NCBI GenBank assembly: GCA_026391595.1
Contig: JAPLDY010000014.1
Span: 1 to 32,542, forward strand
From: Bacteroidia bacterium
GTDB lineage: Bacteria; Bacteroidota; Bacteroidia; Bacteroidales; VadinHA17
Reading direction: 5' to 3'
Length of the DNA: 32,542 bases
Shown in pieces: positions 9,154-18,688 of this stretch. Made by a program: the position numbers and the translations under genes. Below the pieces are notes generated by a model. That model was given only the letters and a program-made list of their open reading frames with translations, was not told the origin of the DNA and searched no databases. How positions within the stretch are numbered: position 1 is the first letter of the stretch; each line of letters starts with the position of its first letter.

Positions 9154-9172
9154 CTTACAAAAAGATACATTT

Positions 9173-10231
9173 ATGATAGATATGAAAAGGGCCCTCTTAT
9201 TAATCCTGTTTGTGATTTTTTACTTTGCCTCATGTCGCCAGGCGAAAGAATCTGATTTCCCTATTCTCAAAGGGCCATATCTTGGACAAAACCCTCCAGA
9301 GACCACCCCTGTTGTCTTTGCTCCCGGAATTGTGAGCACAGGTCTGTATACCAGGGATATTGCAATGTCAAAAGAGGGTAATGAGATCTATTTTTGCATT
9401 TCTGATATTGCAGCTACAGCAATTTTTGAAACAAAGCTGGTCAATAACAGGTGGACAGAACCAGTTATTGCACCATTTTCCGGAAAAGGATTTTTCGACT
9501 TTGAACCTCATATCTCTCCCGGTGGCAATAAGTTCTTTTTCCTGTCAAACAGACCTCCTGAAGGCAAGGAACCAAAAACGGGGTGGTTCTACCAGAAATT
9601 ATGGATGATGAACCGGACAGATACAGGCTGGAGTGAGCCGCAAATGGTTGAAGAGCCGATAAGTTCTGAAGATAATGAGTTTTTTCCTTCTGTAACAGAT
9701 GAACAGGTACTCTATTTTACCCGAAGTGCAAAAAATGGAACCCCGATGATTTATCGATCTGTTTTTAAAAACGAGAGATATGAAAAACCCGAAAGATTAT
9801 CTTTCCCTGTACCTGAGAAAGGAATGTTATTCAATTCTTTCGTCTCACCTAAGGAGGATTTTCTGATAACCTGTGCCCAGGGTATCGACTCGACAAATGT
9901 TGATCAGGATTATTACATTAGTTTCAGAATGAGCGATGGCGAATGGAGCAACCTTATAAAGTTCGGGCCTGAAATCAACACCCCAGGCGACAATGCAAAC
10001 TCAGCCTTTGTCTCACCCGACGGTAAATACCTTTTCTTCAGCTCATCCCGGAAAGATACTGCCATGGTGCAAGTCAAGGGCGGGACACCACTTAGTACAA
10101 TAATCAGAACCAAATCAATGCCGGGTAACGGAGCTTCGGCAATTTACTGGGTTGATGCAAAAATCATTGAGGAATTGAGACTGAAGGGAAACATTTTGCC
10201 AATAATTAACGATAAAGCAAGGTTTAAATAA
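9173..10231 (+). CDS. TolB-like (PD40) lipoprotein, paralogue of the preceding gene
   Basis: Lipobox-like FYFASC; EPHISPGGNKFFFLSNR, FPSVTDEQVLYFTRS, SAFVSPDGKYLFFSSSR, IYWVDAKIIEELR. Confidence 0.82.
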   Translation: MIDMKRALLLILFVIFYFASCRQAKESDFPILKGPYLGQNPPETTPVVFAPGIVSTGLYTRDIAMSKEGNEIYFCISDIAATAIFETKLVNNRWTEPVIAPFSGKGFFDFEPHISPGGNKFFFLSNRPPEGKEPKTGWFYQKLWMMNRTDTGWSEPQMVEEPISSEDNEFFPSVTDEQVLYFTRSAKNGTPMIYRSVFKNERYEKPERLSFPVPEKGMLFNSFVSPKEDFLITCAQGIDSTNVDQDYYISFRMSDGEWSNLIKFGPEINTPGDNANSAFVSPDGKYLFFSSSRKDTAMVQVKGGTPLSTIIRTKSMPGNGASAIYWVDAKIIEELRLKGNILPIINDKARFK

Positions 10232-10268
10232 TTATGCTTTGTAATTTATCCCTGACATTCATCAATAA

Positions 10269-10406
10269 TATATTTTCAGTGTAAAAACCGGTGATATTGA
10301 GCAACCTGGAACTCTATTCCGGACCAGAGAGAACATTGATGCTTACATCAAAAACAAAGAACCGTATCAAGCTGTTATGTTTAAGTTAAAGGTAATTATT
10401 TTTTAG
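10269..10406 (+). pseudogene. Possible gene remnant without start codon
   Basis: Open frame YIFSVKTGDIEQPGTLFRTRENIDAYIKNKEPYQAVMFKLKVIIF* has protein-like composition but no upstream in-frame start. Family not recognised. Confidence 0.3.
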
Positions 10407-10562
10407 ATTAAATTCTGATTTGATAATAAGTCATCGATCATTGACTGTGTTAATTGTTCTATGACCAAAACCTGAAATATCAAGTTACTTAAAATATAAT
10501 TGACACATATTGAATTATTTCTGATATTTGGTAATGCAATAAATTAAAATGGAGGTCTAGCT

Positions 10563-10943
10563 ATGAACACCCTTTTTCTTGTCAGCATGATAGTTGAAGC
10601 AATATTTGGCATTGGCTTCATCTTTTTTCCCGATTTTGTGATGGATCCCATGGGAGTTACTCTCGATGAGACGTCAAGAACTTTTGCCCGGTTATTTGGT
10701 ACTGCAATATTAAGTATTCCGGTACTGCTTTTTTTCGCACGCAAATCAGCAAACACAGAGTTTAAGAAAGGAGCGGTATATTGTATTTTTACATACTATC
10801 TGTCAAGTACAATTATTCTTTTAATTACTCAGATAAAAGGTCTGATGAATGGCATGGGCTGGAGCATAATTGTTCTGCATATGGTATTTGTGCTATGGTC
10901 AGGCTTTTATATGATAAAGCCGGCACAACGGGATTCTGTCTGA
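10563..10943 (+). CDS. Small integral membrane protein of unknown function
   Basis: 126 aa, about four hydrophobic segments, ATG preceded by an AT-rich leader with ggaggt. Confidence 0.75.
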   Translation: MNTLFLVSMIVEAIFGIGFIFFPDFVMDPMGVTLDETSRTFARLFGTAILSIPVLLFFARKSANTEFKKGAVYCIFTYYLSSTIILLITQIKGLMNGMGWSIIVLHMVFVLWSGFYMIKPAQRDSV

Positions 10944-11115
10944 TAATGATGCCATAATAATATCTTTCAGCTATACCCGAAATCTGAGTTATGTGAATTT
11001 CATAACCCCGGATTATTATGACAGCTATAAAGGACCTGCCAAAAAAGTTAAAAAAAAGTTAATGTAATCTGTATAAAATAAATAATCAGACTTTTAATTT
11101 ATATTTGGCCTGATC

Positions 11116-11427
11116 ATGACTCAAGTCAAGTATATCCTGATAAGCCTGTTAGTATTTTTTATCTCATTCTTATTCGTTGATGAGTGTAAAACTATTTTGC
11201 TAATTAGTAATAATATCCAAATCCATTTGAATCATAATCAAGCTAGTGAGCGCGAAATTCCACATCAGCATAATTTTAATAAAACTGATGATGAAGAAAA
11301 ATGGATGAATTCAAGTTCATTTGAACTATCATGTTCTTCTGAAAAGCTTTTGCTTTTTCCTTGTTATCTTAATAAAAGTACCGAGGACTTTACGGGAATA
11401 ATCTGGCAACCTCCAAAATCCTTATAA
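11116..11427 (+). CDS. Small hypothetical protein with N-terminal hydrophobic segment
   Basis: 103 aa ORF; His/Asp-rich middle and IWQPPKSL tail. Function not established. Confidence 0.5.
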   Translation: MTQVKYILISLLVFFISFLFVDECKTILLISNNIQIHLNHNQASEREIPHQHNFNKTDDEEKWMNSSSFELSCSSEKLLLFPCYLNKSTEDFTGIIWQPPKSL

Positions 11428-11687
11428 GAACGATCCCCTTTTTATAAGAGCTCCCTCTAAAATAGCTATTGCAGTCAATTAATATTTATGATATCCTGTG
11501 CACTATTCAGGTATTTCTCAATAATTTACTAATACGAAACCAAATAAATCTGAGTATAATAACCTTTCATTTCATACGGAAGATGCAATAGGGATAACAA
11601 ACAAAGAAGCTTGAAATTACCCGCTTGTAATTTAAGTATGTTATAATCAGATCATAGTACTAACCAAAATAATAGAATTTAACAATT

Positions 11688-12938
11688 ATGAAACCAATTT
11701 TTTCAAAATTATTTTTAGCAATATTTTTCAGCACAGTTTCTGTGACAATTGCTACCTGTCAGCTTTATGAATGGCGCGGACCAGGACGAAGTGGCATTTA
11801 TAATGAAACGGGATTACTTAAAAAGTGGCCTGAGGGCGGCCCTAAACTTTTATGGGAAGCCCGGAATATAGGAGATGGTTATTCTTCAGCAACTGTTACT
11901 GATGATGCTGTTTATGTAACCGGAAGAAAAGATAGTTCGGATGTCCTTACTGCATTTACACTCAATGGAAAAAAGAAATGGGAAAAAGTATATGGAAAAG
12001 CCTGGATGACAAACCATACAGGATCGAGATGCACTCCTACATATTATAAAAAGAATATATTTCTTATCAGTGGTAACGGCGATATTGTCTGTGTCGGATC
12101 GGACAGCAAGATAAAATGGTCAAAAAATCATTACAGCTTATATGAAAGTAAACCAGTACAATTCGGAATTTCAGAATCACCGCTTGTTGTCGACAATATG
12201 GTTATTGCATCTCCGGGAGGGAAGAAAGCATCGCTGGTCGCTTTCAATATTACTGACGGCAAGGTCGTCTGGGAAGCAGAACCTATTGACCAGGAACCAC
12301 AATATGTAAACCCTAAACTTATTGAGTTTGCCGGAAAGAAAATGATTGTAACCGTCATGGGGACATACATTTTTGCAGTCAATGCAAAGGATGGTAAGAT
12401 CGTCTGGGAATTAAACTATCCGGAAATTAATTCAGCAACCGGCAGGGTAATGAAAAATCATGCAATGACACCTATCTACAAGGAGGGGAGTATTCTTATT
12501 GCGAATGGTTATAACTGGGTGGCGTTAAAGCTTAAGCTTTCACCAGATGGAAATTCAGTTGATATAGTCTGGGAAAACAAAAATTTTGATCCACAGCTTG
12601 GAGGAGTTGTTCTTCTGGGGAATAATATTTATGGAACAACACATATGTCAAAACCAGCTGATATGTGGGCTTGTGTGGACTGGACAACTGGCAAAACCCT
12701 ATGGACCACTAAATGGTACTCAAGAGGATCTGTAATTTCTGCCGACGGATTGCTTTACTTTTTTGAAGAAAAGTCAGGTCATATTGCCCTTGTAAGGCCC
12801 GATGCTTCAAAACTTGACATAGTAAGTGAGTTTCAGATTACAAAAGGAGAAGGACCCTTCTGGGCACACCCTGTAATAAATAAAGGGACGCTTTATGTCA
12901 GACACGGAGATGTACTAATGGCCTACCAATTAAAATAA
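11688..12938 (+). CDS. Secreted PQQ-like / BamB-like beta-propeller protein
   Basis: Signal peptide followed by blades: VTDDAVYVTGRKDSSDVLTAFTLNGKKKWE, VAFNITDGKVVWEAEP, FAVNAKDGKIVWELNY, ACVDWTTGKTLWTTKWY. Confidence 0.9.
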   Translation: MKPIFSKLFLAIFFSTVSVTIATCQLYEWRGPGRSGIYNETGLLKKWPEGGPKLLWEARNIGDGYSSATVTDDAVYVTGRKDSSDVLTAFTLNGKKKWEKVYGKAWMTNHTGSRCTPTYYKKNIFLISGNGDIVCVGSDSKIKWSKNHYSLYESKPVQFGISESPLVVDNMVIASPGGKKASLVAFNITDGKVVWEAEPIDQEPQYVNPKLIEFAGKKMIVTVMGTYIFAVNAKDGKIVWELNYPEINSATGRVMKNHAMTPIYKEGSILIANGYNWVALKLKLSPDGNSVDIVWENKNFDPQLGGVVLLGNNIYGTTHMSKPADMWACVDWTTGKTLWTTKWYSRGSVISADGLLYFFEEKSGHIALVRPDASKLDIVSEFQITKGEGPFWAHPVINKGTLYVRHGDVLMAYQLK

Positions 12939-13054
12939 ATTAACAGGTCTGCCGTACATTTCTTTGGAAGGACATTAGTACATCCTGATCAATTGTGTTT
13001 CAGTTTAATCATAAATAAAAAAATCTTATAGTAACTAATTTTAAAACACAGAAT

Positions 13055-13489
13055 ATGAACTTATTAAATTATCACCATCATCCCTTAAGAAAGCAGAATA
13101 TAGAGTATTTCGTTCATCTTGTTCAAATTACAAAAGTCGATAAAAATATCAGCAACTCCGAATTGGAATTACTTCACCGGATAGGCAGAAAGCTGGGATT
13201 TACAGATCCTGAAATTGAAACATTAATCCAGTCAACAGCCAAGTCAGATTACGTTCCGCCTTATGAATTATCAAGTCGTTTTGAACAGGTATATGAAATT
13301 GTAAAAATGACCTTGGTTGATGGTACAATTGATAAAAATGAAATGCGTTTAGCAACCGGATTCGCCGTAAGATCCGGTTTTAAAGAAAATGAAATCCCCA
13401 AATTATTAAGTCTGCTAATAAGAGGAGTTACAGAGGGCAAAGATGAAGATGACCTCTTTAAAGAATATAAAAAAGAAATAAAATTTTAA
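13055..13489 (+). CDS. TerB-like family protein
   Basis: Acidic helical protein: VDKNISNSELELLHRIGRKLGFTDPEIETLI...MTLVDGTIDKNEMRLATGFAVRSGF. Confidence 0.7.
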   Translation: MNLLNYHHHPLRKQNIEYFVHLVQITKVDKNISNSELELLHRIGRKLGFTDPEIETLIQSTAKSDYVPPYELSSRFEQVYEIVKMTLVDGTIDKNEMRLATGFAVRSGFKENEIPKLLSLLIRGVTEGKDEDDLFKEYKKEIKF

Positions 13490-13531
13490 AAATTGACAAA
13501 TTGATACAAACAATAGTCTATAAATAATTGA

Positions 13532-14146
13532 ATGAAAAACTGGTTTAAGAGGTTACGTCTCTGGAGTCTGCAATGGGCTAACACAAGATGGGGTTCATGG
13601 GCACTGTTTTTATGCGCTTTTGCGGATGCATCCTTTTTAGGATTACCCACTCCAATGCTTTTCTTTGCATTAGCTTTGCTGAATATTAAAAAAGCATATA
13701 AGTATGCATTATTAGGGATATTGGGAACATTGGCCGGCTCTATAGCAGGTTATTCAATCGGACATTTTGCATGGCTTGATACGAATGGAGAGTTCACAGG
13801 ACTTGCACAATTTATGTTCAATAATATTCCGGGATTTTCCGAAACTGGTTATGATAAGGTCCATATTCTGTATGGAGATTGGGACTTTTGGATTTTGTTT
13901 ATAGCAGCATCTCTTCCTCTTCCTTATAAACTATTTTCAATTTCGTCAGGGGTTTTTGACATCAACTTCTTTATTTTTTGTTTTGCCACGCTTATCAGCC
14001 AGGGAATAAAATTCTTTTTATTGGCATTCCTGACAATAAAATTTGGCCCGGAAGTTAAAAAACTGCTTGAGTTTAACTGGAAACCTATTGCAATAATAGC
14101 TACGGTATGTATTACTATAACTATCGTCATAATTAAAGTATTTTGA
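13532..14146 (+). CDS. VTT-domain (YqaA/DedA-like) membrane protein
   Basis: FADASFLGLPTPMLFFALALLNIKKAYKYALLGILGTLAGSIAGYSIGHFAW... and ASLPLPYKLFSISSGVFDI. Confidence 0.82.
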   Translation: MKNWFKRLRLWSLQWANTRWGSWALFLCAFADASFLGLPTPMLFFALALLNIKKAYKYALLGILGTLAGSIAGYSIGHFAWLDTNGEFTGLAQFMFNNIPGFSETGYDKVHILYGDWDFWILFIAASLPLPYKLFSISSGVFDINFFIFCFATLISQGIKFFLLAFLTIKFGPEVKKLLEFNWKPIAIIATVCITITIVIIKVF

Positions 14147-14279
14147 ACACATTTATAATTGACTTGGGAAATTTGATTGGTTTTAAAATGAGCAGAAACA
14201 TTATATAGGTACAAAAACCAGTGTTGTCTTAAGGAGTCACAAATTCAACGGGTTTGAGTGGTTAATTATATTGCAGAGA

Positions 14280-16391
14280 TCAGCCTTTTTTGACGGGAAT
14301 TGAAAATTTGAATTCGCTTCCTTTATGTTCTGTACTTTCGACCCATATTTCCCCGCCTTGTTTTTCAACAAATTCTTTGCAAAGTTTCAAACCTAATCCT
14401 GTACCCTGTTCATTTTCTGTACCAGGTACTGAATATTTAGCGTCTATCCTGAAAATATTCTTTATATCTTCTTCAGGAATTCCTATCCCGTTATCTTTAA
14501 CTGTGATAATAACCTCCTTGTCATAAACAGATGCACAGACAATTACCTTGTCGGATCTATGAGAATATTTTACAGCATTGCTAAGAAGGTTTCGAAGTAC
14601 AGTTTTTATCATATTCTTATCTCCATAGATAAACAGGTCATTTCTTATTTCCGAAAAGATCTTAATTTCTTTATTTGACGAGATCTGTTCAAGATTCAGG
14701 ATATGTTCATCTACTAAATCTTTCAAATTGATATTTTCGGGATTGAATTTCAGCAAACCTGTCTGAGACCTCGACCAGTCAAGCAAATTCAGGAGTATTG
14801 CATACCCGCTTTTTGATGCATCATTCAGGATCAGGGCAAGAGTTTTGATTTTTTCATTATCCATCTTATCAATATTCCGGAATAGCAATTCTGAAGATCC
14901 GATAAGGCTTGTAAAGGGATTTTTAAGATCATGCGCTATAATATTGAAGAACTTATCTTTGGTCGCATTTAGTTCTTTAAGCTGAGCCTCATTTTTTCTC
15001 AGAGCTTCCTGTGCCAGATAACGTTCTGTCAACTCTTTTTTCAGTTGGAGATTTGCAACCTCCAGATCCTTTGTGCGTTCTTTTACTTTTTGTTCTGCAT
15101 TTATTCTTTCTGTAATATCATTACCCTGGGCAATTGTTGATAAGACAGTTTTCCTGTCAGTATCAAAAATATTTGCAGAGTTCCACAGGACGATCCTTAT
15201 ATCTTTTTTCTTTGTAAGTATGGGAATTTCAATTGTTTTCCAGTTTTCCGTCAATGCGTCTATAATTTTTGTATTTGATTCCTCCAAAGAATCCACAGGG
15301 AATAACATATCAAGCTTTTTACCTTCGACTTCAGAGGAAGAATATCCTGTCAAATGCTCAAATGCATGATTGAAAAGCTGGATCCTTGTATCCGGATTCC
15401 AGACAATGATCGGTGCATTTGCGTAATTTATCAGATTCTCAAGATAGTTTTTGGTGCTTTGTAATGCCTGCTCCGAAGTGTACCGTTTTTCATCAATTTT
15501 GCTGACAAATCTGGCTGTCAGCCAGACGAGTGCAAGGAAACAGGCAGTATAAGTAACAGTCACTAGAACTACACCTTCATCATATTCGAAAATGCCGGCC
15601 CGTTCTCCATAAAGTACCAGCCAGGCGATTACAACAGGCAAAACCATCAGCGGCAATAAAAGTCTCCTGGCAACTATTCCTCCGGTCTCGCGGGCTGTAA
15701 ATATCTTCAGGAGCCAGGTATCCGGATTTATCAGTAAAACAGCTGTACACAACCCGCAAAATGCCAATCCGCTGTTCAGAGATACAGGAACGTGTGTCAG
15801 TTCAGTCAGAGAATAGATATCAAGTATATAACTGGCAGGAACGAAGTAACTTGAGAGTGCAATTGGAATGATCAGAACATGGGTCAGGCCAGCAGTTTTC
15901 GTATTGTCAGCCAATAAAAGTAAAACTATACAACCGAGTATAAAGAAATTGAGGGCAACTGAAAAAGCCATTTTGGATCCGTGGCCTGTTAAAAAAGTCA
16001 GAAATGGTATTTCAGTCGAAACAGCTTCATTGCCGGTTAATGCTGAATAAAGATATATGCAAATTGTTGAAAGGCTAACCAGAATTATGAAAATTGCGAG
16101 CATTCCCGTGATGATTTTCCTGAGAATTGCTGGTAATTTTAACCTTATAATCACTAATGCTGCAGCTGTGGAAATAAAGCAAATAGCGCTGATTATATTC
16201 ATAGGAATCCATCGCGGCATTATGCTCTTAAGGGAAGGCAGGTTAAAAATCCAGCCTGCAAGGTCGAGTATGCTCAGAATACATACTATTATAACAGATA
16301 TCCAGACAGTTGTTTGTATAGGATCTGGTAAACCAATTGAATACCAGTGTGGTCTCGATATCTGATTTCTATCCTTATCATTCATTGCCAA
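14280..16391 (-). CDS. Membrane PAS-domain sensor histidine kinase
   Basis: N-terminal multi-TM region, PAS (ENLINYANAPIIVWNPDTRIQLFNHAFEHLTGYSSSEVEGK), HisKA (FFNIIAHDLKNPFTSLIGSSELL), HATPase (DNGIGIPEEDIKNIF...GTGLGLKLCKEFVEKQGG). Confidence 0.95.
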   Translation of the reverse strand: MAMNDKDRNQISRPHWYSIGLPDPIQTTVWISVIIVCILSILDLAGWIFNLPSLKSIMPRWIPMNIISAICFISTAAALVIIRLKLPAILRKIITGMLAIFIILVSLSTICIYLYSALTGNEAVSTEIPFLTFLTGHGSKMAFSVALNFFILGCIVLLLLADNTKTAGLTHVLIIPIALSSYFVPASYILDIYSLTELTHVPVSLNSGLAFCGLCTAVLLINPDTWLLKIFTARETGGIVARRLLLPLMVLPVVIAWLVLYGERAGIFEYDEGVVLVTVTYTACFLALVWLTARFVSKIDEKRYTSEQALQSTKNYLENLINYANAPIIVWNPDTRIQLFNHAFEHLTGYSSSEVEGKKLDMLFPVDSLEESNTKIIDALTENWKTIEIPILTKKKDIRIVLWNSANIFDTDRKTVLSTIAQGNDITERINAEQKVKERTKDLEVANLQLKKELTERYLAQEALRKNEAQLKELNATKDKFFNIIAHDLKNPFTSLIGSSELLFRNIDKMDNEKIKTLALILNDASKSGYAILLNLLDWSRSQTGLLKFNPENINLKDLVDEHILNLEQISSNKEIKIFSEIRNDLFIYGDKNMIKTVLRNLLSNAVKYSHRSDKVIVCASVYDKEVIITVKDNGIGIPEEDIKNIFRIDAKYSVPGTENEQGTGLGLKLCKEFVEKQGGEIWVESTEHKGSEFKFSIPVKKG

Positions 16392-16561
16392 CAGTAAATA
16401 TTTCCAAAATCCTTTATTTCTTCAAATTAAGAAAACTGACTGCATAATATTGATCTCATCCTGTTTAGGTTACAATTGACATTTTAATTGTTTATCAAAT
16501 TTAAATGATTTTCTTTTAAAACTTATATTTTAATTAACTTGCATGGTTATCTGCCAAGGAG

Positions 16562-17245
16562 ATGAAAATATTACTGGTTGAGGACGATCCCAAAATTTCG
16601 ACATTCGTCAAAATAGGATTGGAAAGCAGTGATTATGCAGTCGATATTGCTTATGACGGAACAATGGGAGAGAACCTTGCTTTGTCGAGAAAGTATGATG
16701 TCATGATCCTTGATGTGGTGATACCCGGCATCTCAGGATTCGAATTATGTAAAAAAATCCGTAATAATAGTATTTCAACACCTATAATATTTTTAACCTC
16801 TCTTGATTCGGTTGAAGACAAGCTGACCGGGTTTGATTACGGAGCTGATGACTATTTAATAAAGCCATTCAGCTTTCAGGAGCTTCTGGCCAGGATTAAA
16901 GCATTGAATCGAAGAAACAGGGAAGCAATGGTAAGTCCTGTTTTGAAAGCACTCGATCTGGAGATGGATACTATAGCCAAGAAAGTGAAGAGAAATAACA
17001 CGGAAATGAATCTTACTGCTACCGAATTTAAAATACTCGAACTCCTTTTGAGCAATAAAGACAAAGTATTTGACAGAATTCTTATAGCGGAAAAAATATG
17101 GGGTTTTTCATTCAGCTCGGAAACCAATGTAATAGATGTTCATATCAACTCACTGAGGAAGAAAATAGATAAAGATTTCCCAAACAAGCTTATTCACACA
17201 AAAAAAGGCTTTGGATATATGTTGAGCGAAGATCCTCAGCTATAA
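16562..17245 (+). CDS. OmpR/PhoB-family response regulator
   Basis: Receiver (LLVEDDPKISTFV...DVMILDVVIPGISGFEL...FLTSLDS...YGADDYLIKPF) plus winged helix (LTATEFKILELLLSNKDKVFDRILIAEKIWGFSFSSETNVIDVHINSLRKKID...HTKKGFGYML). Divergent from the kinase. Confidence 0.95.
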   Translation: MKILLVEDDPKISTFVKIGLESSDYAVDIAYDGTMGENLALSRKYDVMILDVVIPGISGFELCKKIRNNSISTPIIFLTSLDSVEDKLTGFDYGADDYLIKPFSFQELLARIKALNRRNREAMVSPVLKALDLEMDTIAKKVKRNNTEMNLTATEFKILELLLSNKDKVFDRILIAEKIWGFSFSSETNVIDVHINSLRKKIDKDFPNKLIHTKKGFGYMLSEDPQL

Positions 17246-17306
17246 CAGTAATCGTCCTGCTCTTCCTTACACTTCTATTATACCAATTTATCAGATTAAG
17301 ATATCT

Positions 17307-17350
17307 CTTAACCTGTTCTTAATCCAACCTTAATCTAATCTTAAGGCCTT
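17307..17350 (+). promoter_or_regulatory. Candidate OmpR/PhoB-type operator: four 11-bp-spaced CTTAA direct repeats
   Basis: CTTAA at 17307, 17318, 17329 and 17340 (CTTAACCTGTT / CTTAATCCAAC / CTTAATCTAAT / CTTAAGGCCTT). Confidence 0.65.
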
Positions 17351-17366
17351 CCTCAATTTCCTGAAA

Positions 17367-17374
17367 TACATTTG
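17367..17374 (+). promoter_or_regulatory. Candidate Bacteroidetes -7 promoter element (TACATTTG = TAnnTTTG)
   Basis: Exact match to the described TAnnTTTG consensus, 17 bp downstream of the repeat array and 40 bp upstream of the sigma-factor ATG. Confidence 0.5.
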
Positions 17375-17413
17375 TTGATGGAAATTGATAATGGATAATT
17401 AAAATTAACATTT

Positions 17414-17918
17414 ATGACAGCAATGGAATTTAGCAGGGAACTTATCAGCCTGAATGATAATATGGAAAGATTTGCCAGGAGGCTGACCTATAATACGGAA
17501 GAAGCAAAGGATCTTCTGCAGGACACATATCTGAAGGCCTTCGCCTGCAGGAATAGCTTTGAAGAATTCACCAACCTTAAGGCCTGGGCATTCACAATAA
17601 TGAAGAACACATTCATTAATAATTACAGAAAATCAGTCAGGGAAAATGCCGCTTTTGATAATTCAGTAACATCCTTTCTTCTGAACAATAATGCTGAATC
17701 ACCTCTCTTAAAGCCCGATTCAGAGATTTCGTACAAGGAGATCGTTAATGACATTGAAGCGCTGGAAGAGAAGATTAAGATCCCATTCATCATGCACTCT
17801 GAAGGTTACAAATACATAGAAATAGCTGAAAAATCTGAATCTTAATATCGGGACTGTGAAAAGCAGGATCTTTTTTGCCCGTAAAAGGCTGATGAAAAAA
17901 TTGAAGGACTATCAATAA
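17414..17918 (+). pseudogene. ECF sigma-70 factor, apparent single-base frameshift in region 4
   Basis: Frame 1 (17414-17845) gives region 2 (EEAKDLLQDTYLKAFACRNSFEEFTNLKAWAFTIMKNTFINNYRK) up to YKYIEIAEK. The +1 frame from 17835 continues LNLNIGTVKSRIFFARKRLMKKLKDYQ*, the canonical region 4 end. Confidence 0.88.
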
Positions 17919-18011
17919 AAATGATTAAGAAGAATGAAATTATTAGGATAAAATTTCAACGCTAATATTTTAAATAACGAATTATTACTAACAAATGAAA
18001 ATTTTTAAAAA

Positions 18012-18554
18012 ATGAAAAAGTCACTGTTCTTAATTCTGGGATTTTTGGCACTTACGTTTCCCATTCTGGCACAGGAACTTGTCCCGGAAGAAATGCCAAA
18101 TGAAATTCTTACCCTTAAGAAGGGGAATATTCCGGCCCCCGTAATTAAAGCTGCAGAGCAACTATTTGAAGGGAACTCTCAGATAGCATGGGGAGTCTTC
18201 CCCTATGAATTGAAAAATTATGGATGGGTGGTTAATAGTGAATATAACGAACCTATCGACCATTATGAAATTCAGTTCAAGGGTAAGGACGGATCTGATA
18301 TATTTGCAGTTTTTGAATCGACGGGTGAACTTATCAGCTCCAGGATTATTCATAAGAATGCGCCTGTTCCGCCGGCTATTATGAAATCAATAGAAAATAG
18401 CGAATACAAGGACTGGGAAATTGCCAGTGATTTAATCCTGATTAAAAACACTCAGAAAAAAGTGGTCGAGCATTATGCTGTGAAGCTTACTAAAGTGAAT
18501 ATGAAGAAAACCCTTTATTTCACGACAAAAGGAGATGTTTTGATCAATAAGTAA
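18012..18554 (+). CDS. Secreted PepSY-like protein (putative)
   Basis: Signal peptide (MKKSLFLILGFLALTFPILAQ) and two repeats resembling PepSY-like periplasmic folds (PAPVIKAAEQLF... / PPAIMKSIENSEYKDWEIASD...HYAVKLTK). Assignment tentative. Confidence 0.5.
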   Translation: MKKSLFLILGFLALTFPILAQELVPEEMPNEILTLKKGNIPAPVIKAAEQLFEGNSQIAWGVFPYELKNYGWVVNSEYNEPIDHYEIQFKGKDGSDIFAVFESTGELISSRIIHKNAPVPPAIMKSIENSEYKDWEIASDLILIKNTQKKVVEHYAVKLTKVNMKKTLYFTTKGDVLINK

Positions 18555-18580
18555 CAATAAAATTCAGGATCTGTTAAAAA

Positions 18581-18623
18581 TGAATAAAAACTGCTGACTC
18601 AGTTTGCCAGCAGTTTTTATTCA
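18581..18623. terminator. 16-bp perfect hairpin, likely bidirectional intrinsic terminator
   Basis: TGAATAAAAACTGCTG (18581-18596) / CAGCAGTTTTTATTCA (18608-18623), with an internal T-tract on each strand. Confidence 0.75.
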
Positions 18624-18688
18624 AAACAGAATATGACTATTTACGGTCTTTACATAAAATATTTTTCGGGGTGCATAAATAAAACAGA

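Noticed and set aside
14290-16365. Plus-strand ORFs of 60-102 aa within 14290-16365
   Set aside because: Antisense shadows of the minus-strand histidine kinase.
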